A stretch of DNA of 64,000 bases from Velocimicrobium porci. Lineage in GTDB: Bacteria > Bacillota > Clostridia > Lachnospirales > Lachnospiraceae. The stretch's first letter is position 1. Each line of letters begins with the position of its first letter. A program made the translations under genes and the position numbers. The DNA lies in the NCBI RefSeq assembly GCF_009696045.1, contig NZ_VUMT01000006.1:1-64000 (forward strand). Reading direction: 5' to 3'. The notes under the pieces are model-generated. The model searched no databases, was not told the origin of the DNA, and worked only from the letters and a program-made list of their open reading frames with translations. Positions 18,227 to 27,506 of this stretch are shown in pieces.

Positions 18227-18583
18227 ATGAAAGGACATATCAGTACAAGTGTTGGTGAAATCTTAATCGAGAACGAAGTGTTAGCCCAATATGCAGGTTC
18301 AGCAGCTGTTGAATGTTTTGGTGTGGTCGGTATGGCTTCTGTGAATATGAAAGATGGATTGGTGAAATTGTTACGTAAGGACAGTATCAGCCATGGCGTA
18401 AATGTCGTAATTGAAAATAATAAAATTCACATTGACCTTCATATTATCGTTGCGTATGGAGTGAGTATATCTGCTGTTGCAGAGAATTTAATCAGTAATG
18501 TAAAATATAAAGTAGAAGAATTTACTGGAATGGAGATTGAAAAAATCAATGTTTTAGTAGAGGGTGTAAGAGTTGTAGATTAA
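18227..18583 (+). CDS. Asp23/Gls24 family protein (YloU-like)
   Basis: The 118-residue protein carries the Asp23 pattern: STSVGEILIENEVLAQYAG, CFGVVGMA, VNVVIENNKIHIDLHIIVAYG. Family members are small proteins often tied to envelope or stress functions. It precedes fakA by 41 bp, the conserved yloU-yloV order, and so is likely cotranscribed. A TATAAT at 18176-18181 with a weak -35 is its probable promoter. Confidence 0.92.
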   Translation: MKGHISTSVGEILIENEVLAQYAGSAAVECFGVVGMASVNMKDGLVKLLRKDSISHGVNVVIENNKIHIDLHIIVAYGVSISAVAENLISNVKYKVEEFTGMEIEKINVLVEGVRVVD

Positions 18584-18624
18584 TTCACCATGCAGAGTGA
18601 TTTACTTTAAGGAGGAACAAACCA

Positions 18625-20280
18625 GTGGTTATTAATACAATAGATGGAAAGATGCTTCAGAAAATGTTTATTGCAGGAGCACAGAACATCGAAGCAAAAA
18701 AAGAATATATCAATGAGTTAAATGTATTCCCGGTTCCAGACGGCGATACAGGAACAAATATGACATTGACCATTATGTCTGCTGCCAGGGAAGTTAGTTC
18801 AGTAGAACCTACAATTGCAAATTTGGCAAAGGCAATTTCAAGTGGTTCTCTAAGAGGAGCAAGAGGTAACTCAGGTGTTATTTTGTCCCAGTTATTTCGT
18901 GGCTTTACAAAAGTAATCAAAGAGCAAGAAGAAATTACAGTCGATATTATGGCAGAAGCTTTTGAACGTGCGGTGGAAACGGCATATAAAGCAGTTATGA
19001 AGCCAAAAGAAGGTACAATTCTTACTGTTGCAAAGGGTGGAGCAATCCGTGCAGCTGAGCTTGCGAATACAACAGATGATTTGGTGTATTTTTGTGACGA
19101 AGTATTAAAGCATATGGAAGAAGTACTTCAAAAGACTCCAGAGATGCTTCCGGTATTAAAAGAGGCAGGTGTAGTAGATTCTGGTGGCGAAGGCTTACTT
19201 ACTGTATTAAGAGGTGCTTATGATGCACTTCTTGGAAAAGAAATTGATTTAAATGCTCATGTCGAGGCAAAACCAAAGGTACAGACGAACGTAAGCAGTG
19301 GCGATGTGTCTACAGCAGATATTAAATTTGGATATTGTACAGAATTTATTATTATGCTTGAAAAAGAGTATACAAAGAAGACAGAGGAAGAATTTAAAGA
19401 GTATTTGACTTCAATTGGTGATTCTCTTGTTGTTGTATCTGATGATGATATTGTAAAAGTTCATGTTCACACAAATGATCCGGGGCTTGCAATACAAAGG
19501 GCATTGACATACGGTTCTTTAACGAGCATGAAAATTGATAATATGCGGGAAGAACACAATGAAAAAGTAATCAAAGAGGCAGAGAAAAAATCACAAGAGC
19601 AAAAGAAAGAAGAGCCAAGAAAAGAATATGGCTTTATCAGTGTTTCTGTTGGTGAAGGTGTAAATGAAATATTTAAAGGATTAGGTGTTGACTATTTAAT
19701 CGAAGGTGGTCAGACGATGAATCCTAGTACAGAAGACATGCTTAAGGCAATTGATAAAGTGAATGCGGATACGATTTTCATTCTGCCAAATAATAAGAAT
19801 ATTATTTTGGCAGCAGAACAGGCAAAAAGCCTGACAGAAGATAAAGAGATTATAGTAATTCCATCAACTACAATTCCACAGGGAATTACAGCTGTTATTA
19901 ATTTTATTGGCGAAAAGAGTCCTGAAGAAAATGCAGAGAAGATGACAGAAGAGATGAAACATGTAAAATCCGGTTCTGTCACTTATGCAGTGAGGGATAC
20001 AAGCATTGATGGAAAGACGATTAAAGAAAATGATATTATGGGAATCGGAGATTCTGGTATTTTGTCAGTCGGACAAGAATTAAATCAGACTACGAAAGAA
20101 TTAATAGAATGTTTAGTGGATGAAGATTCGGAATTAATCAGTATTTATTATGGAAGTGATGTGACTGAAGAAACTGCTAATGAACTTGCAGAACAAATTA
20201 TGGAATGTTATAGTGATGTCGATGTTGAAGTTCATTTCGGTGGTCAGCCAATTTATTATTATATTTTATCCGTCGAATAG
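18625..20280 (+). CDS. fakA: fatty acid kinase catalytic subunit FakA (DAK2 domain, YloV)
   Basis: FakA phosphorylates exogenous fatty acids held by FakB (DegV-family) proteins. The 551-residue product has an N-terminal DhaL-type kinase domain (NVFPVPDGDTGTNMTLTI, the Mg-ATP Asp motif; GARGNSGVILSQLFRG), a middle linker domain and a C-terminal DegV-like domain (~residues 330-551). The start is GTG 18625 with GGAGG 8 bp upstream. A DegV protein that could be its partner is encoded at 28911. Confidence 0.93.
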   Translation: MVINTIDGKMLQKMFIAGAQNIEAKKEYINELNVFPVPDGDTGTNMTLTIMSAAREVSSVEPTIANLAKAISSGSLRGARGNSGVILSQLFRGFTKVIKEQEEITVDIMAEAFERAVETAYKAVMKPKEGTILTVAKGGAIRAAELANTTDDLVYFCDEVLKHMEEVLQKTPEMLPVLKEAGVVDSGGEGLLTVLRGAYDALLGKEIDLNAHVEAKPKVQTNVSSGDVSTADIKFGYCTEFIIMLEKEYTKKTEEEFKEYLTSIGDSLVVVSDDDIVKVHVHTNDPGLAIQRALTYGSLTSMKIDNMREEHNEKVIKEAEKKSQEQKKEEPRKEYGFISVSVGEGVNEIFKGLGVDYLIEGGQTMNPSTEDMLKAIDKVNADTIFILPNNKNIILAAEQAKSLTEDKEIIVIPSTTIPQGITAVINFIGEKSPEENAEKMTEEMKHVKSGSVTYAVRDTSIDGKTIKENDIMGIGDSGILSVGQELNQTTKELIECLVDEDSELISIYYGSDVTEETANELAEQIMECYSDVDVEVHFGGQPIYYYILSVE

Positions 20281-20320
20281 AAAGACAGTTCAGACAGGCA
20301 AAAGAATAAGTTAGTTACAA

Positions 20321-20353
20321 AAAGGGTTGGATAGAATATCTGACCCTTTTTTT
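20321..20353 (+). terminator. intrinsic terminator after fakA
   Basis: A 13-bp stem (20321-20333 with 20337-20349, two G-U pairs), a three-base loop and a T run. The first ATG of recG follows only five bases later. Confidence 0.9.
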
Positions 20354-20357
20354 CACT

Positions 20358-22436
20358 ATGAAAACAGATTTAAAATCAGAGGGCATGGAACAGACTATGG
20401 AGCGAAAAGACAGTATCAGTGTAATTAAAGGAATAGGAGAAAAGACACAAAAGTTATTTGCCAAATTAGATATTTTTACGGTGGAAGATTTAATTGAGCA
20501 TTATCCAAGAGGTTATGATGAATACGAAGAGATTATTCCGGTTGGTCAGTTAGTATCGGGAACTATTGCGACGATTGAAGTAAGTATTGTTGCAAATCCT
20601 CAATTGAAGAAAGTGAGAGGACTTACTATCTTTACTTGCAGAGGCAGAGATTATTCCGGTGATGTTATGCTTACATGGTTTAATATGCCATTTTTAAAAA
20701 ATACAATACGGATTGGAACACGGTTGATTGTGAGGGGAGCAGTTACAAGAAAAAATCAGAGTCTTGTCATGGAGCAGCCAAAACTTTTATCAAAAGAAGA
20801 ATATGTTAACTGTCTTCATACTTTACAGCCGGTATATTCACTGACAAAAGGGCTTAGCAATCATATGGTCACAAAGGCGATTCAGACGGCAGTGAAAGAG
20901 CTTGATTTAACAGGTGATTATCTGCCTTCTGAAATTCGAAAAAAATATAAATTAGTAGATTATAAAAGTGCAATAAAACGAATTCATTTTCCAACGGATA
21001 AGCATACTATGTTAGAGGCAAGAAAACGAATTGTTTTTGATGAATTCTTTTTGTTTTCACTTGCGATGATGCAGATAAAAAAAACAAAAAACAACAAAAA
21101 GAGTCGATATCAGATGGATTTATCAGAAGACTGTGATCAATTGATTGAGAATCTTCCGTATGATTTAACCAATGCGCAAAAAAAGGTTTGGCAAGAAATT
21201 AAGGCGGATTTGACAGGTGGAATGATTGCAAACCGTTTGATTCAGGGAGATGTTGGATCTGGAAAGACAATTATTGCGGCTTTAGCGTTACTTATGACCG
21301 TAAAAAATGGTTATCAGGGAGCAATTATGGTTCCAACAGAGGTTCTGGCAAAACAGCACTATGAAAGCTTAACAAAAGAATTATCTGTTTTTGGAGTTCA
21401 TTGTATTTTGCTTGTAGGATCTATGACTGCGAAGGAAAAAAGAGAAGCTTATAAAAAAATTCAAACCCATGAAGCAGATATTATTGTCGGAACCCATGCT
21501 TTGATTCAAGAAAAAGTAGTATATGATAAATTAGCACTGGTAGTTACCGATGAACAACATCGATTTGGAGTAAAACAGCGTGAAACATTTTTATCAAAAG
21601 GCGAAAATCCCCATGTTCTTGTAATGAGTGCGACACCGATTCCAAGAACATTAGCGATTATTTTGTATGGTGATTTAGATTTATCGGTCATTGATGAATT
21701 GCCGGCAACACGACTTCCAATAAAAAATTGTGTTGTAAATGAGTCCTATCGACCAAATGCTTATCGTTTTATTGAAAAGGAAATCAAAAAAGGAAGACAG
21801 GCTTATGTAATTTGTCCGATGGTAGAAGAGAGTGAAACGATGGAAGCAGAAAATGTGATTGATTATACAGAAAAGTTAAAACAAAATCTTCCACCATTTA
21901 TTGTTGTAGAATATTTACATGGTAAAATGAAGGCAAAAGAAAAAAATGAAATTATGGAACGTTTTGTCAGAGGAGAAATCCATGTACTGGTTTCTACAAC
22001 GGTAGTGGAGGTCGGTGTCAATGTTCCAAATGCGACAATTATGATGATTGAAAATGCTGAGCGCTTTGGTCTGGCACAGCTTCATCAGCTTCGCGGACGT
22101 GTCGGAAGGGGAGAGTACCAGTCATATTGTATTTTATTTAGCAATGCGGAAAAAAAGGAAACAAAAGAAAGGCTTGATATATTAAATCATTCAAATGATG
22201 GATTTTATATTGCGTCTGAAGATTTAAAGCTTCGTGGACCAGGTGATTTGTTTGGGATTCGTCAAAGTGGAATGTTAGAGTTTAAAATGGCAGATGTATT
22301 CAATGATGCAGAAATTTTAAAAGATGCAAGCGAGGCCGCAAAAGAAATTGCCAAAAAAGATGTAAGGCTGATGTTGAAAAAATATGTGGCTTTGAAAGAA
22401 AAGCTTCATCTGTATGCAGAGGATATTTACTTGTAG
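20358..22436 (+). CDS. recG: ATP-dependent DNA helicase RecG
   Basis: RecG remodels stalled forks and Holliday junctions. From N to C: an OB-fold wedge domain (~60-200), then two RecA-like helicase domains with Walker A GDVGSGKT, DEQHRFG (motif II), SATPIPRT (motif III) and QLRGRVGRG (motif VI). The start is uncertain: ATG 20358 sits directly after a terminator T run and has no ribosome site, while GAGGG at 20379-20383 favours ATG 20397 (MERKDSISVIKGIGEKT), which also looks like the family N-terminus. Full length is 692 residues from 20358 and 679 from 20397. Confidence 0.95.
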   Translation: MKTDLKSEGMEQTMERKDSISVIKGIGEKTQKLFAKLDIFTVEDLIEHYPRGYDEYEEIIPVGQLVSGTIATIEVSIVANPQLKKVRGLTIFTCRGRDYSGDVMLTWFNMPFLKNTIRIGTRLIVRGAVTRKNQSLVMEQPKLLSKEEYVNCLHTLQPVYSLTKGLSNHMVTKAIQTAVKELDLTGDYLPSEIRKKYKLVDYKSAIKRIHFPTDKHTMLEARKRIVFDEFFLFSLAMMQIKKTKNNKKSRYQMDLSEDCDQLIENLPYDLTNAQKKVWQEIKADLTGGMIANRLIQGDVGSGKTIIAALALLMTVKNGYQGAIMVPTEVLAKQHYESLTKELSVFGVHCILLVGSMTAKEKREAYKKIQTHEADIIVGTHALIQEKVVYDKLALVVTDEQHRFGVKQRETFLSKGENPHVLVMSATPIPRTLAIILYGDLDLSVIDELPATRLPIKNCVVNESYRPNAYRFIEKEIKKGRQAYVICPMVEESETMEAENVIDYTEKLKQNLPPFIVVEYLHGKMKAKEKNEIMERFVRGEIHVLVSTTVVEVGVNVPNATIMMIENAERFGLAQLHQLRGRVGRGEYQSYCILFSNAEKKETKERLDILNHSNDGFYIASEDLKLRGPGDLFGIRQSGMLEFKMADVFNDAEILKDASEAAKEIAKKDVRLMLKKYVALKEKLHLYAEDIYL

Positions 22437-22458
22437 AGAAAGAAATAAACATAATCGG

Positions 22459-22486
22459 TTGCTTTTTTTTGCTGTTTGGTTATAAT
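22459..22486 (+). promoter_or_regulatory. probable promoter of the SpoVK-like gene
   Basis: TTGCTT (22459-22464), 16-bp spacer, TATAAT (22481-22486), about 48 bp before the TTG start at 22534. Confidence 0.5.
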
Positions 22487-22533
22487 AATGAATAATAATG
22501 CAATGGAATTCGAGGGGAAAAGGAGGAATTAAA

Positions 22534-24144
22534 TTGGGACTGCCCGATTTGTCAAATAAAAAGCTTTTAAATCTGGCTAAGAAAAATTATGATAAATTAG
22601 TTGAATATTGCAAAATATTAGCATCGGAAGGGTATTGGGAACAACCTGAGCGTATTTTACAATATTCAATTCAGGATATGCTTGACGGTTATGTACAGGC
22701 TGTTTTAATTCACTTGGCTGTATATTGTGGAAGGTTTCATGAAGAGGAGAAACGTTTTATTATGGAGCTTCCTAAAGAAAATATTTTAGGCTGTACATTA
22801 GAGGGGGAAATGGAAGAAGCGATTATGCTACAGGCAAAAAATATTATGAAAACACCACCTATCTTGCTTCAGCTTTGTGGAGTAAGGGATGTGGAAAAAG
22901 ATACTGATATGACCGAACATTTTTTTGATTCTTTTTTAAATATTTTACTTAGCATGTCTTATATGAATCACGCAAAAGACACATTTGCGAAAGGATTTAT
23001 ACAAAATTATTACGAAAAAATATCAATTTTTATTCATCATGGCGGACAGGCTGGAAAAATTGGGCAAAGATATATGTTTAAAAAATTAAGCAGCGATAGT
23101 TTTTATGAAGATTTTGAGAATTTTGCAGAGAGAACAGTCGTGGAGCGAAAGGCGCCGGAAGAAAGCATACAATTTCAGATAGATGAATATGAGTCGGATG
23201 AATATGAGCCTGATTTTGAGGAATGTCTGGAAGAAAATATCGAAAAAATTGAGAATCAGATTGATGAGGTAAAAGAAAAAGAATTTACAGAAGTGGTTGA
23301 ACAGACAAAATTAAAGGGAAAAAGCGGACTAGAGCAATATTTGGAAGAACTTAATAATCTTGTAGGTTTAAATGAAGTAAAAGAAGAAATAAATTCTTTG
23401 ATTAATCTGATTAAAGTAAGAAAACTTCGAGAAAGTTATCATATGCCTACTATGGATATGACTTATCATATGGTGTTTACCGGAAATCCGGGAACCGGTA
23501 AGACGACAGTTGCCCGGTTGGTTGCAAAGATTTATAAAGAGCTTGGAATTTTATCCAATGGTAACCTGATTGAAACTGATCGTTCCGGTTTAGTTGCCGG
23601 ATATGTAGGTCAGACTGCAATGAAGGTGAAAGAGGTTGTAGAAAAAGCGATAGGCGGTGTATTATTTATCGATGAAGCTTATTCTCTGACCAATGGGAAC
23701 GTATCGAATGATTTTGGTCAGGAGGCAGTGGATACGATTGTAAAAATGATGGAAGACCATAGGGATGATTTAGTTATTATTGTTGCCGGTTATAAAGAAG
23801 AAATGAAACAATTTTTAGACTCTAATACAGGTCTTTTAAGCCGTTTTAACAAATTTATTGAATTCCCTGATTATTCGAATCAGGAGCTTATGGATATTCT
23901 AAACAAAATGGCGGCTCAGTCAGGCGTTTTATTGACACCGGAAGCAGAACAGTATATACAAAAAGAATTGTTGATGTTATCGAAAGAAGAAATGGAACGG
24001 TTTGGAAATGCACGTGGTGTTCGGAATGTTTTTGAAAAAATTATGGTAAATCAGGCAAATCGGATTGTTACATATATGAATCCTTCGATTGAACAGCTTC
24101 AGGAAATTCAAATTGTTGATGTTGAACATACAATAAGAGCATAA
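22534..24144 (+). CDS. AAA ATPase of the SpoVK/CbxX-CfxQ family
   Basis: The ~536-residue protein has a clostridial N-terminal helical part (~1-260) of unknown role and a C-terminal AAA module: Walker A GNPGTGKTTVAR, pore-loop region LVAGYVGQTA, Walker B GVLFIDEAYSL, and the CbxX-type sensor region GLLSRFNKFIEFPDYS. Family members include the sporulation protein SpoVK and rubisco activases. TTG 22534 is chosen because AAAGGAGG lies 7 bp upstream; the reading from ATG 22498 crosses that ribosome site. It stands immediately before an SASP gene, consistent with a spore role (inference). Confidence 0.85.
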   Translation: MGLPDLSNKKLLNLAKKNYDKLVEYCKILASEGYWEQPERILQYSIQDMLDGYVQAVLIHLAVYCGRFHEEEKRFIMELPKENILGCTLEGEMEEAIMLQAKNIMKTPPILLQLCGVRDVEKDTDMTEHFFDSFLNILLSMSYMNHAKDTFAKGFIQNYYEKISIFIHHGGQAGKIGQRYMFKKLSSDSFYEDFENFAERTVVERKAPEESIQFQIDEYESDEYEPDFEECLEENIEKIENQIDEVKEKEFTEVVEQTKLKGKSGLEQYLEELNNLVGLNEVKEEINSLINLIKVRKLRESYHMPTMDMTYHMVFTGNPGTGKTTVARLVAKIYKELGILSNGNLIETDRSGLVAGYVGQTAMKVKEVVEKAIGGVLFIDEAYSLTNGNVSNDFGQEAVDTIVKMMEDHRDDLVIIVAGYKEEMKQFLDSNTGLLSRFNKFIEFPDYSNQELMDILNKMAAQSGVLLTPEAEQYIQKELLMLSKEEMERFGNARGVRNVFEKIMVNQANRIVTYMNPSIEQLQEIQIVDVEHTIRA

Positions 24145-24270
24145 TAATGGTAGAGCTTACTGTATTTTCTAGGGTATTAGAGAAAAAACGACATATACTA
24201 TCCTTGTAACAAACAACAACACAATTTTTTTGGCGGAAAACCTGCCAAAAACTGAATGGAGGAGTTTATT

Positions 24271-24471
24271 ATGAGTAGCAGAAACAGAGTAGAAGTTCCA
24301 GAGGCAAAAGAGGCAATGGAACGATTCAAAATGGAAGTTGCATCTGAGATAGGGGTACCATTAAAAAAAGGTTATAATGGAGATTTAACATCTTACCAGA
24401 ACGGAAGTGTTGGTGGAATGATGGTTAAAAAAATGATTAAAGCCCAAGAAGAACGTATGGCTGGTAAATAA
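24271..24471 (+). CDS. alpha/beta-type small acid-soluble spore protein
   Basis: The 66-residue protein binds and protects forespore DNA. It has the two SASP signatures, NRVEVPEAKEAMERFKMEVASEIGV (with the germination-protease site in EVASEIG) and a C-terminal GSVGGMMVKKMI. GGAGGAG at 24258-24264 is 6 bp before ATG 24271. An ATATACTA element about 70 bp upstream resembles a sigma-G/F -10 region, but the -35 match is weak. Confidence 0.95.
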   Translation: MSSRNRVEVPEAKEAMERFKMEVASEIGVPLKKGYNGDLTSYQNGSVGGMMVKKMIKAQEERMAGK

Positions 24472-24478
24472 GATTCGT

Positions 24479-24530
24479 AAAATAAAGGCTGTCATTATTA
24501 GAAATGGCAGTCTTTATTTTAGGTTTTTTT
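24479..24530 (+). terminator. intrinsic terminator after the SASP gene
   Basis: An 18-bp stem with two G-U pairs (24479-24496 with 24503-24520), six-base loop, then AGG and seven T. Confidence 0.88.
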
Positions 24531-24575
24531 TAGATTTAACTATTGAAATAAACGAAATTTTGCGATAAACTACTC

Positions 24576-24605
24576 TTGATATTTACAAAACATTTGTTGT
24601 AAAAT
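24576..24605 (+). promoter_or_regulatory. promoter of the rsmD-coaD operon
   Basis: TTGATA (24576-24581), 18-bp spacer, TAAAAT (24600-24605), 60 bp before rsmD. Confidence 0.6.
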
Positions 24606-24665
24606 GAGATTATAAGAAATATATTTTATAATTTGATTTTTGTAATGATGAGAAAAAGGTGAAAT

Positions 24666-25220
24666 ATGAGAGTAATAGCAGGAAGTGCCAGAAGGATACA
24701 ATTAAAAACGCCCGCAGGTATGGATACAAGACCTACTACGGACCGAATCAAAGAAACTTTATTTAACATATTACAGTCTGAATTATATGGTTGTAAATTT
24801 TTAGATATTTTTGGCGGGAGTGGTGCAATTGGAATTGAGGCATTAAGCAGGGGGGCAGATGCTGCTTGGTTTATTGAGAATAACAAAGAGGCAGTATCTT
24901 GTATTAAAGAGAATTTAGAAAGAACCCATTTTTCAGATAAAGCTACGATACTAAACAGCGATTATCAGTCTGCTTTACGTTCTTTAGAGGGAAGAGGAGA
25001 GGTCTTTGATATTATATTTATGGATCCTCCTTATCAGAATGGATATGAAAAGAGGGTTTTAGAATATCTGATTGGTTCCGAACTTTTAGACAAAGACAGC
25101 CTGATTATTTTTGAGGCTGCTTTGGATACAGAGATTGGTTACATTGAATCTATGGGATATACGGTGGAACGCATAAAAGAATATAAAACAAATAAGCATG
25201 TATTTTTACGAAAGACATGA
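24666..25220 (+). CDS. rsmD: 16S rRNA (guanine(966)-N(2))-methyltransferase RsmD
   Basis: Methylates G966 of 16S rRNA with S-adenosylmethionine. The 184-residue product has [16 protein letters not shown], the [15 protein letters not shown] motif, the SAM-binding [20 protein letters not shown] and the catalytic MDPPY. Its last 22 bases extend past a short upstream reading of coaD; the true coaD ATG lies 14 bp downstream of its stop. Confidence 0.97.
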   Translation: MRVIAGSARRIQLKTPAGMDTRPTTDRIKETLFNILQSELYGCKFLDIFGGSGAIGIEALSRGADAAWFIENNKEAVSCIKENLERTHFSDKATILNSDYQSALRSLEGRGEVFDIIFMDPPYQNGYEKRVLEYLIGSELLDKDSLIIFEAALDTEIGYIESMGYTVERIKEYKTNKHVFLRKT

Positions 25221-25233
25221 GATGGGAGCAGAC

Positions 25234-25722
25234 ATGAAAATAGGAGTTTATCCAGGAAGTTTTGACCCAATTACATACGGACATTTGGATATTATAATGC
25301 GTTCTTCCAGACTTTTTGACCAGCTTTATATTGGAGTTTTAAATAATAGCAGTAAAATGGCTCTTTTTTCGGCAGAAGAAAGAGTTGAAATGATTCGTAC
25401 TGTAACAGAAGGAATACCAAACGTAAAGATAGAAGCATTTAACGGATTGTTGGTAGAGTATGCCAATATGATTCATGCTGATGCCATTGTAAGAGGTCTT
25501 CGTGCAGTAACTGATTTTGAATATGAAATTCAGTTAGCTCAGACGAACCATAGATTGAATCCAGGGGTAGAGACCGTTTTTCTTACAACAAGTACCAAAT
25601 ATGCGTACTTGAGTTCGAGTGTTGTCAGAGAGATAGCAATGTATAATGGGGATATTTCTCAATTTGTACCAGAGGCTATTATAGACACGATATATGAAAA
25701 AATTAAAAGAAAAGTTAGATAG
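25234..25722 (+). CDS. coaD: phosphopantetheine adenylyltransferase (PPAT)
   Basis: Penultimate step of CoA synthesis: 4'-phosphopantetheine plus ATP to dephospho-CoA. The 162-residue protein has the nucleotidyltransferase motif [15 protein letters not shown] and the C-terminal [10 protein letters not shown] (ISSTxxR-type) motif. GGGAG at 25224-25228 is 5 bp before ATG 25234. The rsmD-coaD order is widely conserved. Confidence 0.97.
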   Translation: MKIGVYPGSFDPITYGHLDIIMRSSRLFDQLYIGVLNNSSKMALFSAEERVEMIRTVTEGIPNVKIEAFNGLLVEYANMIHADAIVRGLRAVTDFEYEIQLAQTNHRLNPGVETVFLTTSTKYAYLSSSVVREIAMYNGDISQFVPEAIIDTIYEKIKRKVR

Positions 25723-25734
25723 GAGAGTTGACAT

Positions 25735-26406
25735 ATGGGTATGAGCAGAATTGAACAATCTATTGAAGATATTTATGAATTTATTGAAAATTGCAAAATG
25801 CAGCCACTTTCGTCTACAAAAGTTGTAGTACCAAAGGACGAGCTATATGACTTGCTGGATGAGCTTAGAATGAGAACACCGGATGAAATTAAACGCTATA
25901 AAAAAGTGATTGCAAACAGAGAGGCAATTCTTGCAGATGCAGAGAAAAAAGTACAGCAGATGATAGAAGATGCGAAAAAGCAGACCGATAGTTTAATTAA
26001 TAATTCTGAAATTATGCAAAAAGCTTATGAACAGGCAAACGATGTTGTATCGAAGGCAACAGAGGAAGCAAATCGTATTTTGTCAGAGGCAAATCAAGAA
26101 GCAGACCAGGTACGTCTGAACGCTTTAGAATACACAAATGATTTGCTTAAGGTTGCAGAAGCCTCTTTAAGGGATGCTTATCAGATGTCAAGCAAGAAGT
26201 TCCAAGAATTAAACAGTTGTTTAAAACAAAACTTAGATGTTGTTGTGGCAAATAGGGCGGAACTTGGTGTTGATAGTATGAATGCAAATCAGAATGCCTC
26301 ATCGGAGGAGCAGGTTGATGCATTGGTTAATCAGATGGAGCAAAAAAAGCAGAATAATGAAGATTATAATTTTGATGAAGATACATTTATAAATAATATA
26401 CCATAA
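25735..26406 (+). CDS. coiled-coil protein (ATPase subunit H/DivIVA-like)
   Basis: The 223-residue protein has a short N-terminal conserved part (IEDIYEFIENCKMQPLSSTKVVVPKDELYDLLDELR), then a long Ala/Glu/Lys coiled coil (~60-165), and an Asn/Gln-rich tail. This clostridial family commonly follows coaD and is often labelled ATPase or DivIVA-like; its function is not established. GGAG is located 12 nt upstream. It ends the rsmD-coaD operon. Confidence 0.8.
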   Translation: MGMSRIEQSIEDIYEFIENCKMQPLSSTKVVVPKDELYDLLDELRMRTPDEIKRYKKVIANREAILADAEKKVQQMIEDAKKQTDSLINNSEIMQKAYEQANDVVSKATEEANRILSEANQEADQVRLNALEYTNDLLKVAEASLRDAYQMSSKKFQELNSCLKQNLDVVVANRAELGVDSMNANQNASSEEQVDALVNQMEQKKQNNEDYNFDEDTFINNIP

Positions 26407-26457
26407 TAAAAAGAGCTGTAACAATGATTTAACGGTTGTTATCAGCTCTTTTTATTA
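26404..26457. terminator. bidirectional intrinsic terminator
   Basis: A perfect 15-bp outer stem (26404-26418 with 26443-26457) with an inner AACAA/TTGTT stem; A and T runs on both sides serve the convergent 25735 and 26460 genes. Confidence 0.92.
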
Positions 26458-26459
26458 TG

Positions 26460-27413
26460 TCACAATAGAAATAAATAAAAGGCTGTTAAAAGGAAACAAA
26501 TTAGTGCGTTAATTAGCTTATAGATTATGTATAAAGTGATGCTAAGCGGACTTTTTAATATTACGCTATTTGTTTGGGCAATGCTTGATAATCCACCAAA
26601 CGCACAGATTGGCATTGTAATTAAAAGTTTTATGTAAGACGGAAGGGAGGCTTTTGTAACATATTGAATTCCAGTTGTTATTTCTAATATACCGATGATT
26701 GCTGCCTTTATTATTTCATGAAATGGAAATAAACAGACAAGGAGATTTGCAAGTAAAGAAAACAGTATAATATATCCTCCAATTTTTGTTATTATTTCAA
26801 AGCTTTGGAAGATTGCTGAGTCTAATAATTGAAAAAAGGTTTTGGATTCTTTTTTTTTAACAGTCGTAAAATCGGTTCGGCTTCCTATATCTGGGAGACT
26901 TCTCTTGGAACGATGAAAAAAAAGAAAAAGGTATCCGCTTAAAAAAGCAGACAGATATAAGATGCCCATTAAAAGCCAAAGGTTTTCTTTGATCTGAAGA
27001 GATTGGAGCAATACATAATTTAATAAAAACATAGGACTTGCATTATTACAAAAGGTGAAAAGAAATTGTCCCTCCTGAGCAGAAATCTGTCCAAGCGAAA
27101 CCATATCAGAACAAGCTTTTGCTCCAATTGGATATCCCGATAACAATCCAATCGCAATTGGATAACATCCGTTTTTGCTGACGGGCATAATATGTTTTAA
27201 GACAGGATACAAAACATAAGAGAAAGAATCGGTAATTGAGAGTGCGACCATTAGGTTTGACACAATAAGAAAAGGAAGCAGTGTTGGAAGCACAATTTGA
27301 AACCAGAGAAGTAGTCCATTTTTTGCACCATTAAAAGATTCTTTTGGAAATAAGAACAAAAGAAGTAAAAATAAAATCGTGCCTATTACAGAAAGAGGGA
27401 TTCTTTTTTTCAT
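26460..27413 (-). CDS. ylbJ: YlbJ-like sporulation integral membrane protein (nucleoside recognition/gate domain)
   Basis: The 317-residue polytopic protein has about eight membrane segments and the gate-domain motifs GLLSGYPIGAKACSDMV and FCNNASPMFL. YlbJ is a sigma-E regulon membrane protein needed for spore cortex formation in Bacillus; substrate unknown. This copy is shorter than the ~400-residue Bacillus protein. It lies downstream of tmcAL on the same strand, and the coaD/ylbJ/ylbM grouping is conserved in Firmicutes. Confidence 0.87.
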   Translation of the reverse strand: MKKRIPLSVIGTILFLLLLFLFPKESFNGAKNGLLLWFQIVLPTLLPFLIVSNLMVALSITDSFSYVLYPVLKHIMPVSKNGCYPIAIGLLSGYPIGAKACSDMVSLGQISAQEGQFLFTFCNNASPMFLLNYVLLQSLQIKENLWLLMGILYLSAFLSGYLFLFFHRSKRSLPDIGSRTDFTTVKKKESKTFFQLLDSAIFQSFEIITKIGGYIILFSLLANLLVCLFPFHEIIKAAIIGILEITTGIQYVTKASLPSYIKLLITMPICAFGGLSSIAQTNSVILKSPLSITLYIIYKLINALICFLLTAFYLFLL

Positions 27414-27506
27414 TTAAAACTCCTGATAAGATGGAAATTAGTTTATTTTATGAAAAAAAAGAATGGAATATACTTCTCTGAAAAATATCTAAAAAATGCA
27501 AAAGAA

